A stretch of 12,843 nt of DNA from SVQP01 sp045660125 (GTDB lineage Bacteria > Bacillota > Clostridia > Oscillospirales > CAG-272). Location of the stretch: NCBI GenBank assembly GCA_045660125.1, contig JAZRDG010000081.1:1-12843 (forward strand), written 5' to 3'. The notes beneath the pieces are model-generated. The model made no database searches, had not been told where the DNA came from, and worked only from the letters and a program-made list of their open reading frames with translations. Positions within the stretch are counted from its first letter, which is position 1; each line of letters opens with the position of its first letter. Of this stretch, positions 6,254 to 12,843 are shown one piece after another. A program made the translations under genes and the position numbers.

Positions 6254-6307
6254 TTTTCGTTTAACATTATCACCAAAATACATCGAATTTTTTGAAAGGA
6301 AATCACT

Positions 6308-6589
6308 ATGCTTTATCCTACCATCAATCAATTGACCAAGAACGAATTTAACCGTTACGAGCTGGCTATCGCAACTGCAAAGTGCGCACGCATCATTACC
6401 GGTGAGTACGTCAAGCAGCGCGAGCAGGCTGAGGCTTCCATGACCGGCAACAAGGAGACCGACAAGCCCCTGCAGGCTCTGATCGACAAGGAAGTCAGAG
6501 ACGAGAAGGCTGTTAAGATCGCGATCGGTCGCATCCACAAGGGCGAATACAAGATCGTCAGAGAAACTCCCGCAGAGGAGCTTGAGTAA
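6308..6589 (+). CDS. rpoZ: DNA-directed RNA polymerase omega subunit
   Basis: This 93-residue protein shows the omega fold: an N-terminal LYPTINQLTK, then NRYELAIATAKCARIIT (residues about 16-33, the conserved helix that embraces the beta-prime C-terminus), and a later DEKAVKIAIGRIHKGEYKI. Omega aids assembly and stability of RNA polymerase and in some bacteria takes part in the ppGpp response. AAAGGAAA lies upstream of the ATG. It follows remA after 54 bases, where gmk usually lies, and is 29 bases before priA, where coaBC usually lies. The length is slightly above the Bacillus form because of an extra stretch around 40-55. Confidence 0.93.
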   Translation: MLYPTINQLTKNEFNRYELAIATAKCARIITGEYVKQREQAEASMTGNKETDKPLQALIDKEVRDEKAVKIAIGRIHKGEYKIVRETPAEELE

Positions 6590-6618
6590 GCCCCCTTTCC
6601 CAAAAAGGAGAAATTTTT

Positions 6619-9132
6619 GTGAAGGGTAATCAAGGCGCGGCGGAATTCGCGGGCGTCTATATCTTAGACAACCCCTATTGCATCGACGCCTCCTACGACT
6701 ACTATATCCCCCAAGACCTGCGCGCCGCGGTAACCCCCGGCGTGTTTGTCACTGTGCCGTTCGGACACGGAAACCGCAAGCAGATCGGTCTGGTCACCTC
6801 CACTCACAACGAGGCAACCGCCAAGCGCATCAAATCTGTCGCGGGGCTGTGCTCCGAGCGGATTTGCTTATCGGGGGAAATGCTTTCCCTTTGCCTTTGG
6901 CTGCACGAGCAAACGCTTTGCACGGTGGGCGAGGCGGTGCGCTGCGTGCTGCCCTCGGCTTCCATGTCGCATCTGGTGGACCACTACAGTCCCGCGCCCG
7001 ACGCAGACCTGCAGGAAAAGAGTAAAAAGCTGGACGCGGCGCACCTTTTGGTGTTCAACTACGTAGCCGCGCGCGGCAGCGCAAGCATCAATACCCTGCG
7101 CGCAAGATTTGGCGCAGGCGTGAGTGAGACAATTACCGAGCTTGTAAGCAAGGGCTTGGTGATCAAGCAATCCGAGGAGCGACAGGGCTCCGCGGGCGTC
7201 TTTACCACGCTCTATTCCCTCTCCCTTCCCCGCGAGGACGCGCAGCGCATCGTAGACGGCGACAAAACCGTCCCCGTGCGCCTGACCTCGCAAAAGCAAA
7301 AAGCCGTTTTGCAAAAAGCCTTGGAGCTTAGCGCCCCTGCCGACAAGGACGCGCTGTGCCAAGGCACAGACGCAGGCGCTGCACAGCTCAAGGCGCTTGT
7401 GGACAAGGGCATTCTCGCTGCCGAGAAAAAGCAGATATACCGCAACCCCTACGCCGTACCCGCAGACCACACCCCTGCGCCCGATCCCGTGCTCAACGGT
7501 GAGCAATCCGCAGCCGTTCGCACGCTTTGCGAGCTTGCAGACTCGGGCGAGGCGCGCGCCGCGCTGCTGTTTGGCGTGACGGGCAGCGGCAAGACATACG
7601 TCATGGCAAAGCTGCTTGACAAAATTCTGGGCGAGGGCAAGGGCGCGATCCTTATGCTGCCCGAAATTTCGCTGACTCCCCAATCGGTTGCGCTGTTTTG
7701 CGCAAGATACGGCGACACGGTTGCCGTGATCCACTCGGGCCTTTCGGCAGGCGAGCGACAGGACGCTTACGCGCGCATCAGCGCGGGCGAGGCGCGCCTT
7801 GTGATCGGTACGCGCTCGGCTGTTTTTGCGCCCGTGCCCAACCTTGGACTGATCATCATGGACGAGGAGCAGGAGCACACCTACAAATCCGACCAAGACC
7901 CCAAATACCACGCGCGCGACGTTGCGCGCTGGCGTTGTGCACATAACAAAGCCCTTTTGCTTCTGGCATCGGCAACTCCTTCCCTGGAAAGCTACGCCAA
8001 GGCGCAGGCGGGCACTTACACGCTCATCAGGCTCACCGAGCGATATAACAAGACAAATCTGCCCGAGGTGACCATCTCGGACATGCGCGAGGGCACGGCG
8101 CAGGGACTTTCCTCGCCACTTGGCACGCTGCTGACCGATGCACTGGACAGCACTGTCAAAAACGGCCGCCAAGCCGTGCTGTTCCTCAACCGCCGCGGCT
8201 ACCACCGCTTTATCTCGTGCGCATCCTGCGGCACGGCAGTTACCTGCCCGCACTGCTCGGTTGCCATGACCTACCACGTCAAAAACGGCACCTACACCGA
8301 CGGCGAACTGGTTTGCCACTGGTGCGGCACGCACCTGCAGGTGCCCCAAAAATGCCCCGCTTGCGACTCGCCTCACCTGCGACACACAGGCTTTGGCACG
8401 CAGCGCGTACAGCAGGAGCTGGAGATGCTGCTGCCCGACGCGCGCGTCATGCGTCTGGACGCGGACACAACCTCTGCAAAATTCTCGATGGATAAGCTGC
8501 TTGGCGAGTTCCGTGACGGCAAGGCAGACGTCATGATCGGCACGCAGATGGTGACCAAGGGGCACAACTTCCCCGACGTAACGCTTGTGGGCGTGCTGCT
8601 GGCAGACGCCTCGCTTTACGTGGACGATTACCGCGCATCGGAGCGCACCTTTGCCATGCTGACGCAGGTCATTGGTCGTGCAGGACGCGGCGACGTGCAG
8701 GGACACGCCATCATTCAGACCAACAACCCCGATAACGACGTCATCACCCTGGCTTGCGCGCAGGATTACCACACCTTTTTTGAGCGCGAGATCAAGCTGC
8801 GCCGCCTGCTTACCTTCCCACCCTATTGCGACATCGTGCTGCTGACGCTGACCTGCTCGGACGAAAAGGAGCTGATGAAGCATGCCGTGCGTCTGCGCGA
8901 GGAGCTTGACCGACTTGGCTCGGGCGACTTTTGCGACGTACCCATGATGATATTCGGTCCTTTTGAAGCACCCGTGTATCGCGTGGAGGAAAAATACCGC
9001 ATGCGATTGGTCATCAAATGCAGACTCAATAAGCGCTCACGCGAGCTTTTTTCCAAAATTCTCATTCGCTTTGGCAAGGACGGCGCAAAATCGCCCGTTC
9101 TGAGTATAGATTTCAACCCATCATCACTATAA
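6619..9132 (+). CDS. priA: Primosomal protein N', replication restart helicase PriA
   Basis: PriA is the 3'-to-5' DNA helicase that recognises stalled forks and reloads the replicative helicase. The 837 residues start at GTG with AAAAGGAG eight bases upstream. The N-terminal 3'-DNA-binding domain covers about 10-110 and a winged-helix region follows. Walker A is GVTGSGKT at 319-326 and the DEEQ box is 415-418. The zinc-binding insert has four Cys pairs (C534/C537, C543/C546, C566/C569, C579/C582). Helicase motifs TKGHNFP (646-652) and GRAGR (686-690) follow. Both zinc sites look complete. The stretch between the second and third Cys pairs, containing NGTYTDGE, seems a little longer than usual. 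It precedes def by 18 bases, a conserved pairing. Confidence 0.97.
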   Translation: MKGNQGAAEFAGVYILDNPYCIDASYDYYIPQDLRAAVTPGVFVTVPFGHGNRKQIGLVTSTHNEATAKRIKSVAGLCSERICLSGEMLSLCLWLHEQTLCTVGEAVRCVLPSASMSHLVDHYSPAPDADLQEKSKKLDAAHLLVFNYVAARGSASINTLRARFGAGVSETITELVSKGLVIKQSEERQGSAGVFTTLYSLSLPREDAQRIVDGDKTVPVRLTSQKQKAVLQKALELSAPADKDALCQGTDAGAAQLKALVDKGILAAEKKQIYRNPYAVPADHTPAPDPVLNGEQSAAVRTLCELADSGEARAALLFGVTGSGKTYVMAKLLDKILGEGKGAILMLPEISLTPQSVALFCARYGDTVAVIHSGLSAGERQDAYARISAGEARLVIGTRSAVFAPVPNLGLIIMDEEQEHTYKSDQDPKYHARDVARWRCAHNKALLLLASATPSLESYAKAQAGTYTLIRLTERYNKTNLPEVTISDMREGTAQGLSSPLGTLLTDALDSTVKNGRQAVLFLNRRGYHRFISCASCGTAVTCPHCSVAMTYHVKNGTYTDGELVCHWCGTHLQVPQKCPACDSPHLRHTGFGTQRVQQELEMLLPDARVMRLDADTTSAKFSMDKLLGEFRDGKADVMIGTQMVTKGHNFPDVTLVGVLLADASLYVDDYRASERTFAMLTQVIGRAGRGDVQGHAIIQTNNPDNDVITLACAQDYHTFFEREIKLRRLLTFPPYCDIVLLTLTCSDEKELMKHAVRLREELDRLGSGDFCDVPMMIFGPFEAPVYRVEEKYRMRLVIKCRLNKRSRELFSKILIRFGKDGAKSPVLSIDFNPSSL

Positions 9133-9150
9133 TAAAGGAGAATCATTCTC

Positions 9151-9606
9151 ATGGCAAAATTGAAGATTGTAAAATACGGCGACGACACGCTCAGAAAGAA
9201 CTGCCGCCCCGTGGATACCATTACCCCCCGTATTCTCACCCTGCTTGACGACATGGTGGAGACCATGCACGCAGCTGACGGCTGCGGTCTTGCAGCTCCG
9301 CAGGTAGGCGTTCTGCGCCGCATTGCGGTTGTCGAGGTCGAGCCCGGCGAGATCTATGAGATGATCAACCCCAAGATCATTGCTCGCGCAGGCACGCAGG
9401 AGGAAAGCGAGGGCTGCCTCTCTCTGCCCGGCAAGTGGGGCACGACGCGCAGACCCATGCACGTGACCGTGCGCTACACCAACCGCCATGGTGAGGTTGT
9501 GGAGGCTTCGGGCAGCGGTCTGCTCGCACGCGCATTCTGCCACGAGCTTGATCACCTGGACGGCGTTCTCTTTATCGATAACGCGCTGGAAGTTGTGGAA
9601 GGCTGA
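9151..9606 (+). CDS. def: Peptide deformylase
   Basis: This enzyme removes the formyl group from the N-terminal methionine of new proteins, using a metal ion (usually Fe2+). All three family motifs are present in 151 residues: GCGLAAPQ (44-51), EGCLS (87-91, metal ligand Cys89) and HELDH (131-135, ligands His131 and His135, catalytic Glu132). The protein is compact, with a short C-terminus after the last motif, as in Gram-positive short forms. AAAGGAG precedes the ATG. It lies 22 bases before fmt, whose product adds the same formyl group, so the two opposing steps are co-expressed. Confidence 0.97.
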   Translation: MAKLKIVKYGDDTLRKNCRPVDTITPRILTLLDDMVETMHAADGCGLAAPQVGVLRRIAVVEVEPGEIYEMINPKIIARAGTQEESEGCLSLPGKWGTTRRPMHVTVRYTNRHGEVVEASGSGLLARAFCHELDHLDGVLFIDNALEVVEG

Positions 9607-9628
9607 TCCCTTCACGGAGGTGTTGACT

Positions 9629-10564
9629 ATGAAGATTCTGTTTATGGGCACGCCCGATTTCGCGGTATTTACGCTCAAGGCACTGGTCGAGCGCGGTGAG
9701 AACGTCATCGGCGTTGTGACCCAGACCGACAAGCCGCGCGGACGCGGCTACGAGCTGCTCCCCACCCCCGTCAAGGTGTACGCACAGGAGCATAACATTC
9801 CCGTATATCAGCCCAAAACCCTGCGCGGTGAGGAATTTGCCGCACAGCTCTCCGAGATCGATCCCGATCTGATCATCGTGGTTGCATACGGCAAGATCTT
9901 GCCCGTGAACGTGCTGGAGTACCCCAAGCACGGCTGCATCAACGTGCACGGCTCGCTGCTGCCCGCATACCGCGGCGCTGCGCCCATGCAAAGAGCCATT
10001 ATGGACGGCTGCGCCACCACGGGCGTGACCACCATGTATATGGCAGAGGGGCTTGACACGGGCGATATGCTGCTCAAGGCCGAGCTGCCCATTCTGGACG
10101 AGGACAACTTTGAGAGCATTCACGACAAGCTGGGCGCACTTGGCGCACAGACCATGCTTGACACGCTGGACGCGCTTCGCGCAGGCACGCTTGCGCCCGA
10201 GGTGCAGGACGACGCTCTGGCAAACTACGCCGAGAAGATTCAAAAGAGCGACCTGCTGCTTGACTTTTCTCTTGACGCGCGCACGCTGCACAATCACATT
10301 CGCGGCACCTCGCCCATTCCGCTTTCCTTTACGCACCTGCCCGGCGGTTCTTTGCTCAAGGTGTACGCCGCTCGCGTATACGACGAGGACAAGGTGCACG
10401 CCGTCGCCCCCGGCACGGTAGTGGCGCTGGACGGTGAAATTCTGGTTGCTTGCGGCAAGGGCACGCTTGCCCTGACGCAGGTCATTCCCGAGGGCAAAAA
10501 GCGCATGGCAGCCGCCGACTACATCCGAGGCAGAAAGCTGAACGTGGGTGATCTGCTGTCGTGA
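9629..10564 (+). CDS. fmt: Methionyl-tRNA formyltransferase
   Basis: This enzyme transfers formyl from 10-formyl-THF to Met-tRNA(fMet) for initiation. The 311-residue protein has the MKILFMGTPDFA start of the Rossmann-like domain, VVAYGKILP, and the catalytic segment INVHGSLLPAYRGAAP with Asn105 and His107. Asp143 lies in LDTGD, so the Asn/His/Asp triad is complete. The C-terminal OB-like domain (about 205-311) begins with the YAEKIQKSDLLLDFS segment. The start at 9629 follows ACGGAGGT; earlier in-frame ATGs lie inside def. It precedes a membrane peptidase gene by 27 bases. Confidence 0.97.
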   Translation: MKILFMGTPDFAVFTLKALVERGENVIGVVTQTDKPRGRGYELLPTPVKVYAQEHNIPVYQPKTLRGEEFAAQLSEIDPDLIIVVAYGKILPVNVLEYPKHGCINVHGSLLPAYRGAAPMQRAIMDGCATTGVTTMYMAEGLDTGDMLLKAELPILDEDNFESIHDKLGALGAQTMLDTLDALRAGTLAPEVQDDALANYAEKIQKSDLLLDFSLDARTLHNHIRGTSPIPLSFTHLPGGSLLKVYAARVYDEDKVHAVAPGTVVALDGEILVACGKGTLALTQVIPEGKKRMAAADYIRGRKLNVGDLLS

Positions 10565-10591
10565 CAGCAAACTCTCTTAACGGAGGTATTT

Positions 10592-11320
10592 ATGTTTTTT
10601 TACCCTTTCTTTGATATTACGATCATTATCCTGATCCCCGCGATGTTCTTCGCATTTTTGACGCAGATCCGCGTCAAGACCACTTTTGAGCAGTGCAGCC
10701 GTATCAAGACCGCGCGCGGCATTACCGGTGCGCAGGCAGCACGCAAGATCCTGGACGAAAACGGTCTTTACCACGTCTCGATTGAGCGCGTGCGCGGACA
10801 TCTGACCGACCATTACGATCCCAAGGCAGGCGTGATCCGCCTTTCCGAAAGCGTTTACGACAGCACCAGCGCCGCTGCAGTCGGCGTTGCTGCGCACGAA
10901 GCAGGGCACGCCGTGCAGTACGGTGTGGACTACTTCCCCATTCGTATCCGTACCGCCATCATTCCCGTTACGCGTATCGGCTCGATGATGGCAGCGCCCA
11001 TGTTCCTGATCGGTCTTCTGATCTCCTACTTCTACTTTCAGGCAGCCACCCCCATCTCCGACTTTTTCATGGTGGGCGGCATTGCGCTGTTTTCGCTGAG
11101 CACCCTTTTCCAGCTGATCACGCTGCCCGTGGAGTTTAACGCTTCGCGCCGCGCGCTGACAATTCTTGATAGCTGGGGCACGCTGAGCGTGGGGGAGATC
11201 GACGCAGCCAAGCGCGTGCTGACCGCAGCCGCCATGACCTACGTGGCAGCACTTGCCGTCTCGCTTGCGCAGCTTTTGCGCTTGGTCATGATCTTTGGCG
11301 GCAGACGAGGACGAAACTGA
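10592..11320 (+). CDS. YugP-type membrane zinc metallopeptidase
   Basis: This 242-residue protein of the Zn_peptidase_2 family has an N-terminal membrane helix (about 5-24). A soluble part follows, with the conserved LTDHYDPKAGVIRLS segment and the HEAGH zinc site (His102, Glu103, His106). Two central membrane helices (about 125-175), the VEFNASRRA motif (180-188, Glu181 being a candidate further ligand) and a last hydrophobic segment (about 210-235) complete it. Its Bacillus homologue is YugP, whose substrate is not established. ACGGAGGT lies before the ATG. Its stop overlaps the rsmB start by one base (TGATG). Placement between fmt and rsmB is seen in some Clostridia, as far as I recall. 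Confidence 0.88.
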   Translation: MFFYPFFDITIIILIPAMFFAFLTQIRVKTTFEQCSRIKTARGITGAQAARKILDENGLYHVSIERVRGHLTDHYDPKAGVIRLSESVYDSTSAAAVGVAAHEAGHAVQYGVDYFPIRIRTAIIPVTRIGSMMAAPMFLIGLLISYFYFQAATPISDFFMVGGIALFSLSTLFQLITLPVEFNASRRALTILDSWGTLSVGEIDAAKRVLTAAAMTYVAALAVSLAQLLRLVMIFGGRRGRN

Positions 11321-12642
11321 TGGAACAGATGCTAAACCCTGCACGCGCGCTTGCGCTGCAGATTCTCAATAAAACCGATTCGGCAGGTCAGTACACCAAC
11401 CTTGCCCTGGATTCCGCGCTCAAGAGAAGCGAGCTTTCCGCGCCCGACAAGGCGCTTGTGACCATTCTCGTATACGGCGTGACCGAGCGCAGGCTGACGC
11501 TTGACTACCTTGCCGACGCGCTTTCCTCGCGCTCTATTGAGTCGCTGGACGGCACGGTGCGCAACCTTGTGCGCATGGGTCTTTACCAGCTGCGCTACCT
11601 TGACCGCATTCCTGCGCACGCTGCGATCAACGAAACGGTAGCTCTTGCGCCCCGACGCGCGCGCGGCTTTGTCAACGCCGTGCTGCGTGAATACACGCGC
11701 CGCGAGGGCGAGCTGCTCTTCCCCGACAGAAAGACTGATCTTTTCCGCTATCTGTCGGTTACTTACTCGATTCCCGTGCCGCTTTGCAAAAAGCTGGTGG
11801 AGATTTTCGGCGCCGAGCGTGCAGAATCGGTCATGGAAGCCTTTGGACACGCACCGCCCATTACGCTGCGCGTCAACACACTCAAAGCCTCTCCCGAGCA
11901 GCTTGCAAGCGAGCTTTGCGCGCTTGGCTATCGCGTGCAGGCATCCGAGGTGCTGGAAAGCGCCCTGACCGTGCCCGATTTCATTCCGTCCGGCTCTCCC
12001 CAGATTGCCGACGGTCAGGTTTTCGTGCAAGACCTTGCCTCGCAGATCTGCGTGCAGGTATTGGACGCACAACCGGGCGATTTTGTCATTGACACCTGCG
12101 CTTGCCCCGGCTCCAAAACCTTTGGCACAGCCATCAAGATGCAAAACAAGGGCAGAATTCTTGCCTGTGATTTGCACCAAAGCAAGCTTTCGCTGATCAC
12201 TTCGGGAGCCGCGCGCCTTGGCATTGACGTCATTGAGGTGCGCGAGCGCGATGCGCGTGCGCACGATCCTGCCCTGCGCGGACAGGCTGACCGCGTGCTT
12301 TGCGACGTGCCCTGCTCCGGCTTTGGCGTGCTTGGCAAAAAGCCCGAGATCCGCTACAAGGACCTTACCGACGCAGCAGCGCTGCCCGATATTCAATACG
12401 CGATTTTGGAAAACGCCTGCACATACGTCAAGGACGGCGGCGTGCTGGTATATTCCACCTGCACCATTTTCCCCGAGGAAAACGAGCGCAACGTGACGCG
12501 TTTTCTTGCCTCTCACCCCGCATTTGCCCCCGAGGACTTTTGCGTGGGCAGCATTCAAAGCGAGGGCGGCATGCTGACGCTGACCCCCGATGCCCACGGC
12601 ACGGACGGCTTCTTTATTGCGAAGCTGCGGAAGATCGGCTAA
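11320..12642 (+). CDS. rsmB: 16S rRNA (cytosine-967-C5) methyltransferase
   Basis: The 440-residue protein joins an N-terminal NusB-like RNA-binding domain (about 1-140) to a SAM-dependent RNA m5C methyltransferase domain. The SAM-binding motif is DTCACPGSKT (258-267), with Ser265 where many homologues have Gly. DLHQSKL follows. Motif IV is VPCSGFG with Cys332, and motif VI is STCT with Cys381. These two Cys residues correspond to the release and nucleophile positions of Escherichia coli Fmu. The gene starts by one-base overlap with the upstream stop, so translation is likely coupled. In many Firmicutes rlmN, prpC and prkC follow; here only hairpin repeats are seen before the window ends. Confidence 0.95.
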   Translation: MEQMLNPARALALQILNKTDSAGQYTNLALDSALKRSELSAPDKALVTILVYGVTERRLTLDYLADALSSRSIESLDGTVRNLVRMGLYQLRYLDRIPAHAAINETVALAPRRARGFVNAVLREYTRREGELLFPDRKTDLFRYLSVTYSIPVPLCKKLVEIFGAERAESVMEAFGHAPPITLRVNTLKASPEQLASELCALGYRVQASEVLESALTVPDFIPSGSPQIADGQVFVQDLASQICVQVLDAQPGDFVIDTCACPGSKTFGTAIKMQNKGRILACDLHQSKLSLITSGAARLGIDVIEVRERDARAHDPALRGQADRVLCDVPCSGFGVLGKKPEIRYKDLTDAAALPDIQYAILENACTYVKDGGVLVYSTCTIFPEENERNVTRFLASHPAFAPEDFCVGSIQSEGGMLTLTPDAHGTDGFFIAKLRKIG

Positions 12643-12652
12643 AACAACGTGC

Positions 12653-12671
12653 GGGCGGATAATATCCGCCC
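12653..12671. repeat. 19-base palindrome after rsmB
   Basis: GGGCGGATA and TATCCGCCC flank a single A, making a perfect 9+1+9 palindrome ten bases past the rsmB stop. The sequence after it (CTACGAAAAA) has no U-tract, so it is not a standard terminator on the plus strand. It may be an intergenic repeat or a 3'-end stabiliser. Confidence 0.6.
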
Positions 12672-12713
12672 CTACGAAAAACCGCCGGGATATTATGTGA
12701 GAAAATCCTCTCC

Positions 12714-12837
12714 GTTCTTTCTTTGGAGCAGTAGGCCAAAGAAAGAACCAAAGAAAGGCCGTTTAAGAAGTTTCGCGCCTGCGGGCGCGACTTGGGACGC
12801 TGTCCCAAGTCCCTGCGACCTTTTTGAAAAAAGGTCG
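12714..12837. repeat. Cluster of four adjacent hairpins, probable intergenic repeat element
   Basis: Four stems stand in a row. The first, 12714-12726 / 12736-12748, is 13 perfect base pairs. The others are 12773-12779 / 12784-12790 (TCGCGCC, loop TGCG), 12790-12798 / 12802-12810 (ACTTGGGAC, loop GCT) and 12817-12824 / 12829-12836 (GACCTTTT, loop TGAA). CCAAAGAAAG occurs twice (12736-12745, 12748-12757), so the first stem has two possible partners. No start-stop ORF of weight and no RNA family I know fits. The element is cut by the window edge. Confidence 0.6.
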
Positions 12838-12843
12838 ATCAAA

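Noticed and set aside
6254..6307. Degraded gmk or a promoter for rpoZ
   Set aside because: The 54-base gap has no frame resembling guanylate kinase, and the best promoter-like match (TTAACA with a poor -10) is too weak.
6868..8883. Long minus-strand frame within priA
   Set aside because: PriA on the plus strand has all expected motifs. The antisense frame is a codon-bias shadow with no ribosome binding site or known domain.
9488..9628. N-terminal extension of fmt into def
   Set aside because: It is out-of-frame def sequence; the ATG at 9629 has ACGGAGGT upstream and begins the standard MKILFMGTPDFA.

Overview
The window looks like a chromosomal segment of a Clostridia-type Firmicute, probably a gut-type Oscillospirales or Christensenellales relative. 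This rests on protein family content, gene order and near-consensus sigma-A promoters with GGAGG-type ribosome binding sites; no marker here fixes the genus. All twelve protein genes appear intact and are split into two divergent blocks around about 4825-5084.

Minus-strand block (4824 to 448). An exported, membrane-anchored carbohydrate-binding-module protein overlaps by 17 bases a membrane-anchored glycoside-hydrolase-like protein related to the GH106 group. Elongation factor P (efp) follows with its own promoter, then an acidic zinc-ribbon protein of the CD1247 type and a strong hairpin.

Plus-strand block (5085 to 12642). This is a tightly packed housekeeping operon: yicC (RNase family), remA (DUF370 DNA-binding regulator), rpoZ (RNA polymerase omega), priA (replication restart helicase), def (peptide deformylase), fmt (Met-tRNA formyltransferase), a YugP-type membrane zinc peptidase and rsmB (16S rRNA m5C methyltransferase). 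It resembles the Bacillus/Clostridium yloC-remA-gmk-rpoZ-coaBC-priA-def-fmt-rsmB order, but gmk and coaBC are absent.

Both window ends are gene-free and rich in hairpins. The left end (1-447) holds two copies of a roughly 97-base element. On the minus strand each copy is fused directly to a tRNA-Pro(UGG)-like 5' half (acceptor 5' strand, D-arm, anticodon loop) that stops just after the anticodon. The better copy still has a TATAAT box where a tRNA promoter should be, and the other carries a 21-base hairpin insert in its D-loop. I did not recognise this tRNA-derived tandem repeat and consider it the most unusual thing in the window. The right end (12643-12843) has five consecutive hairpins without U-tracts, probably an intergenic repeat element cut by the window edge.
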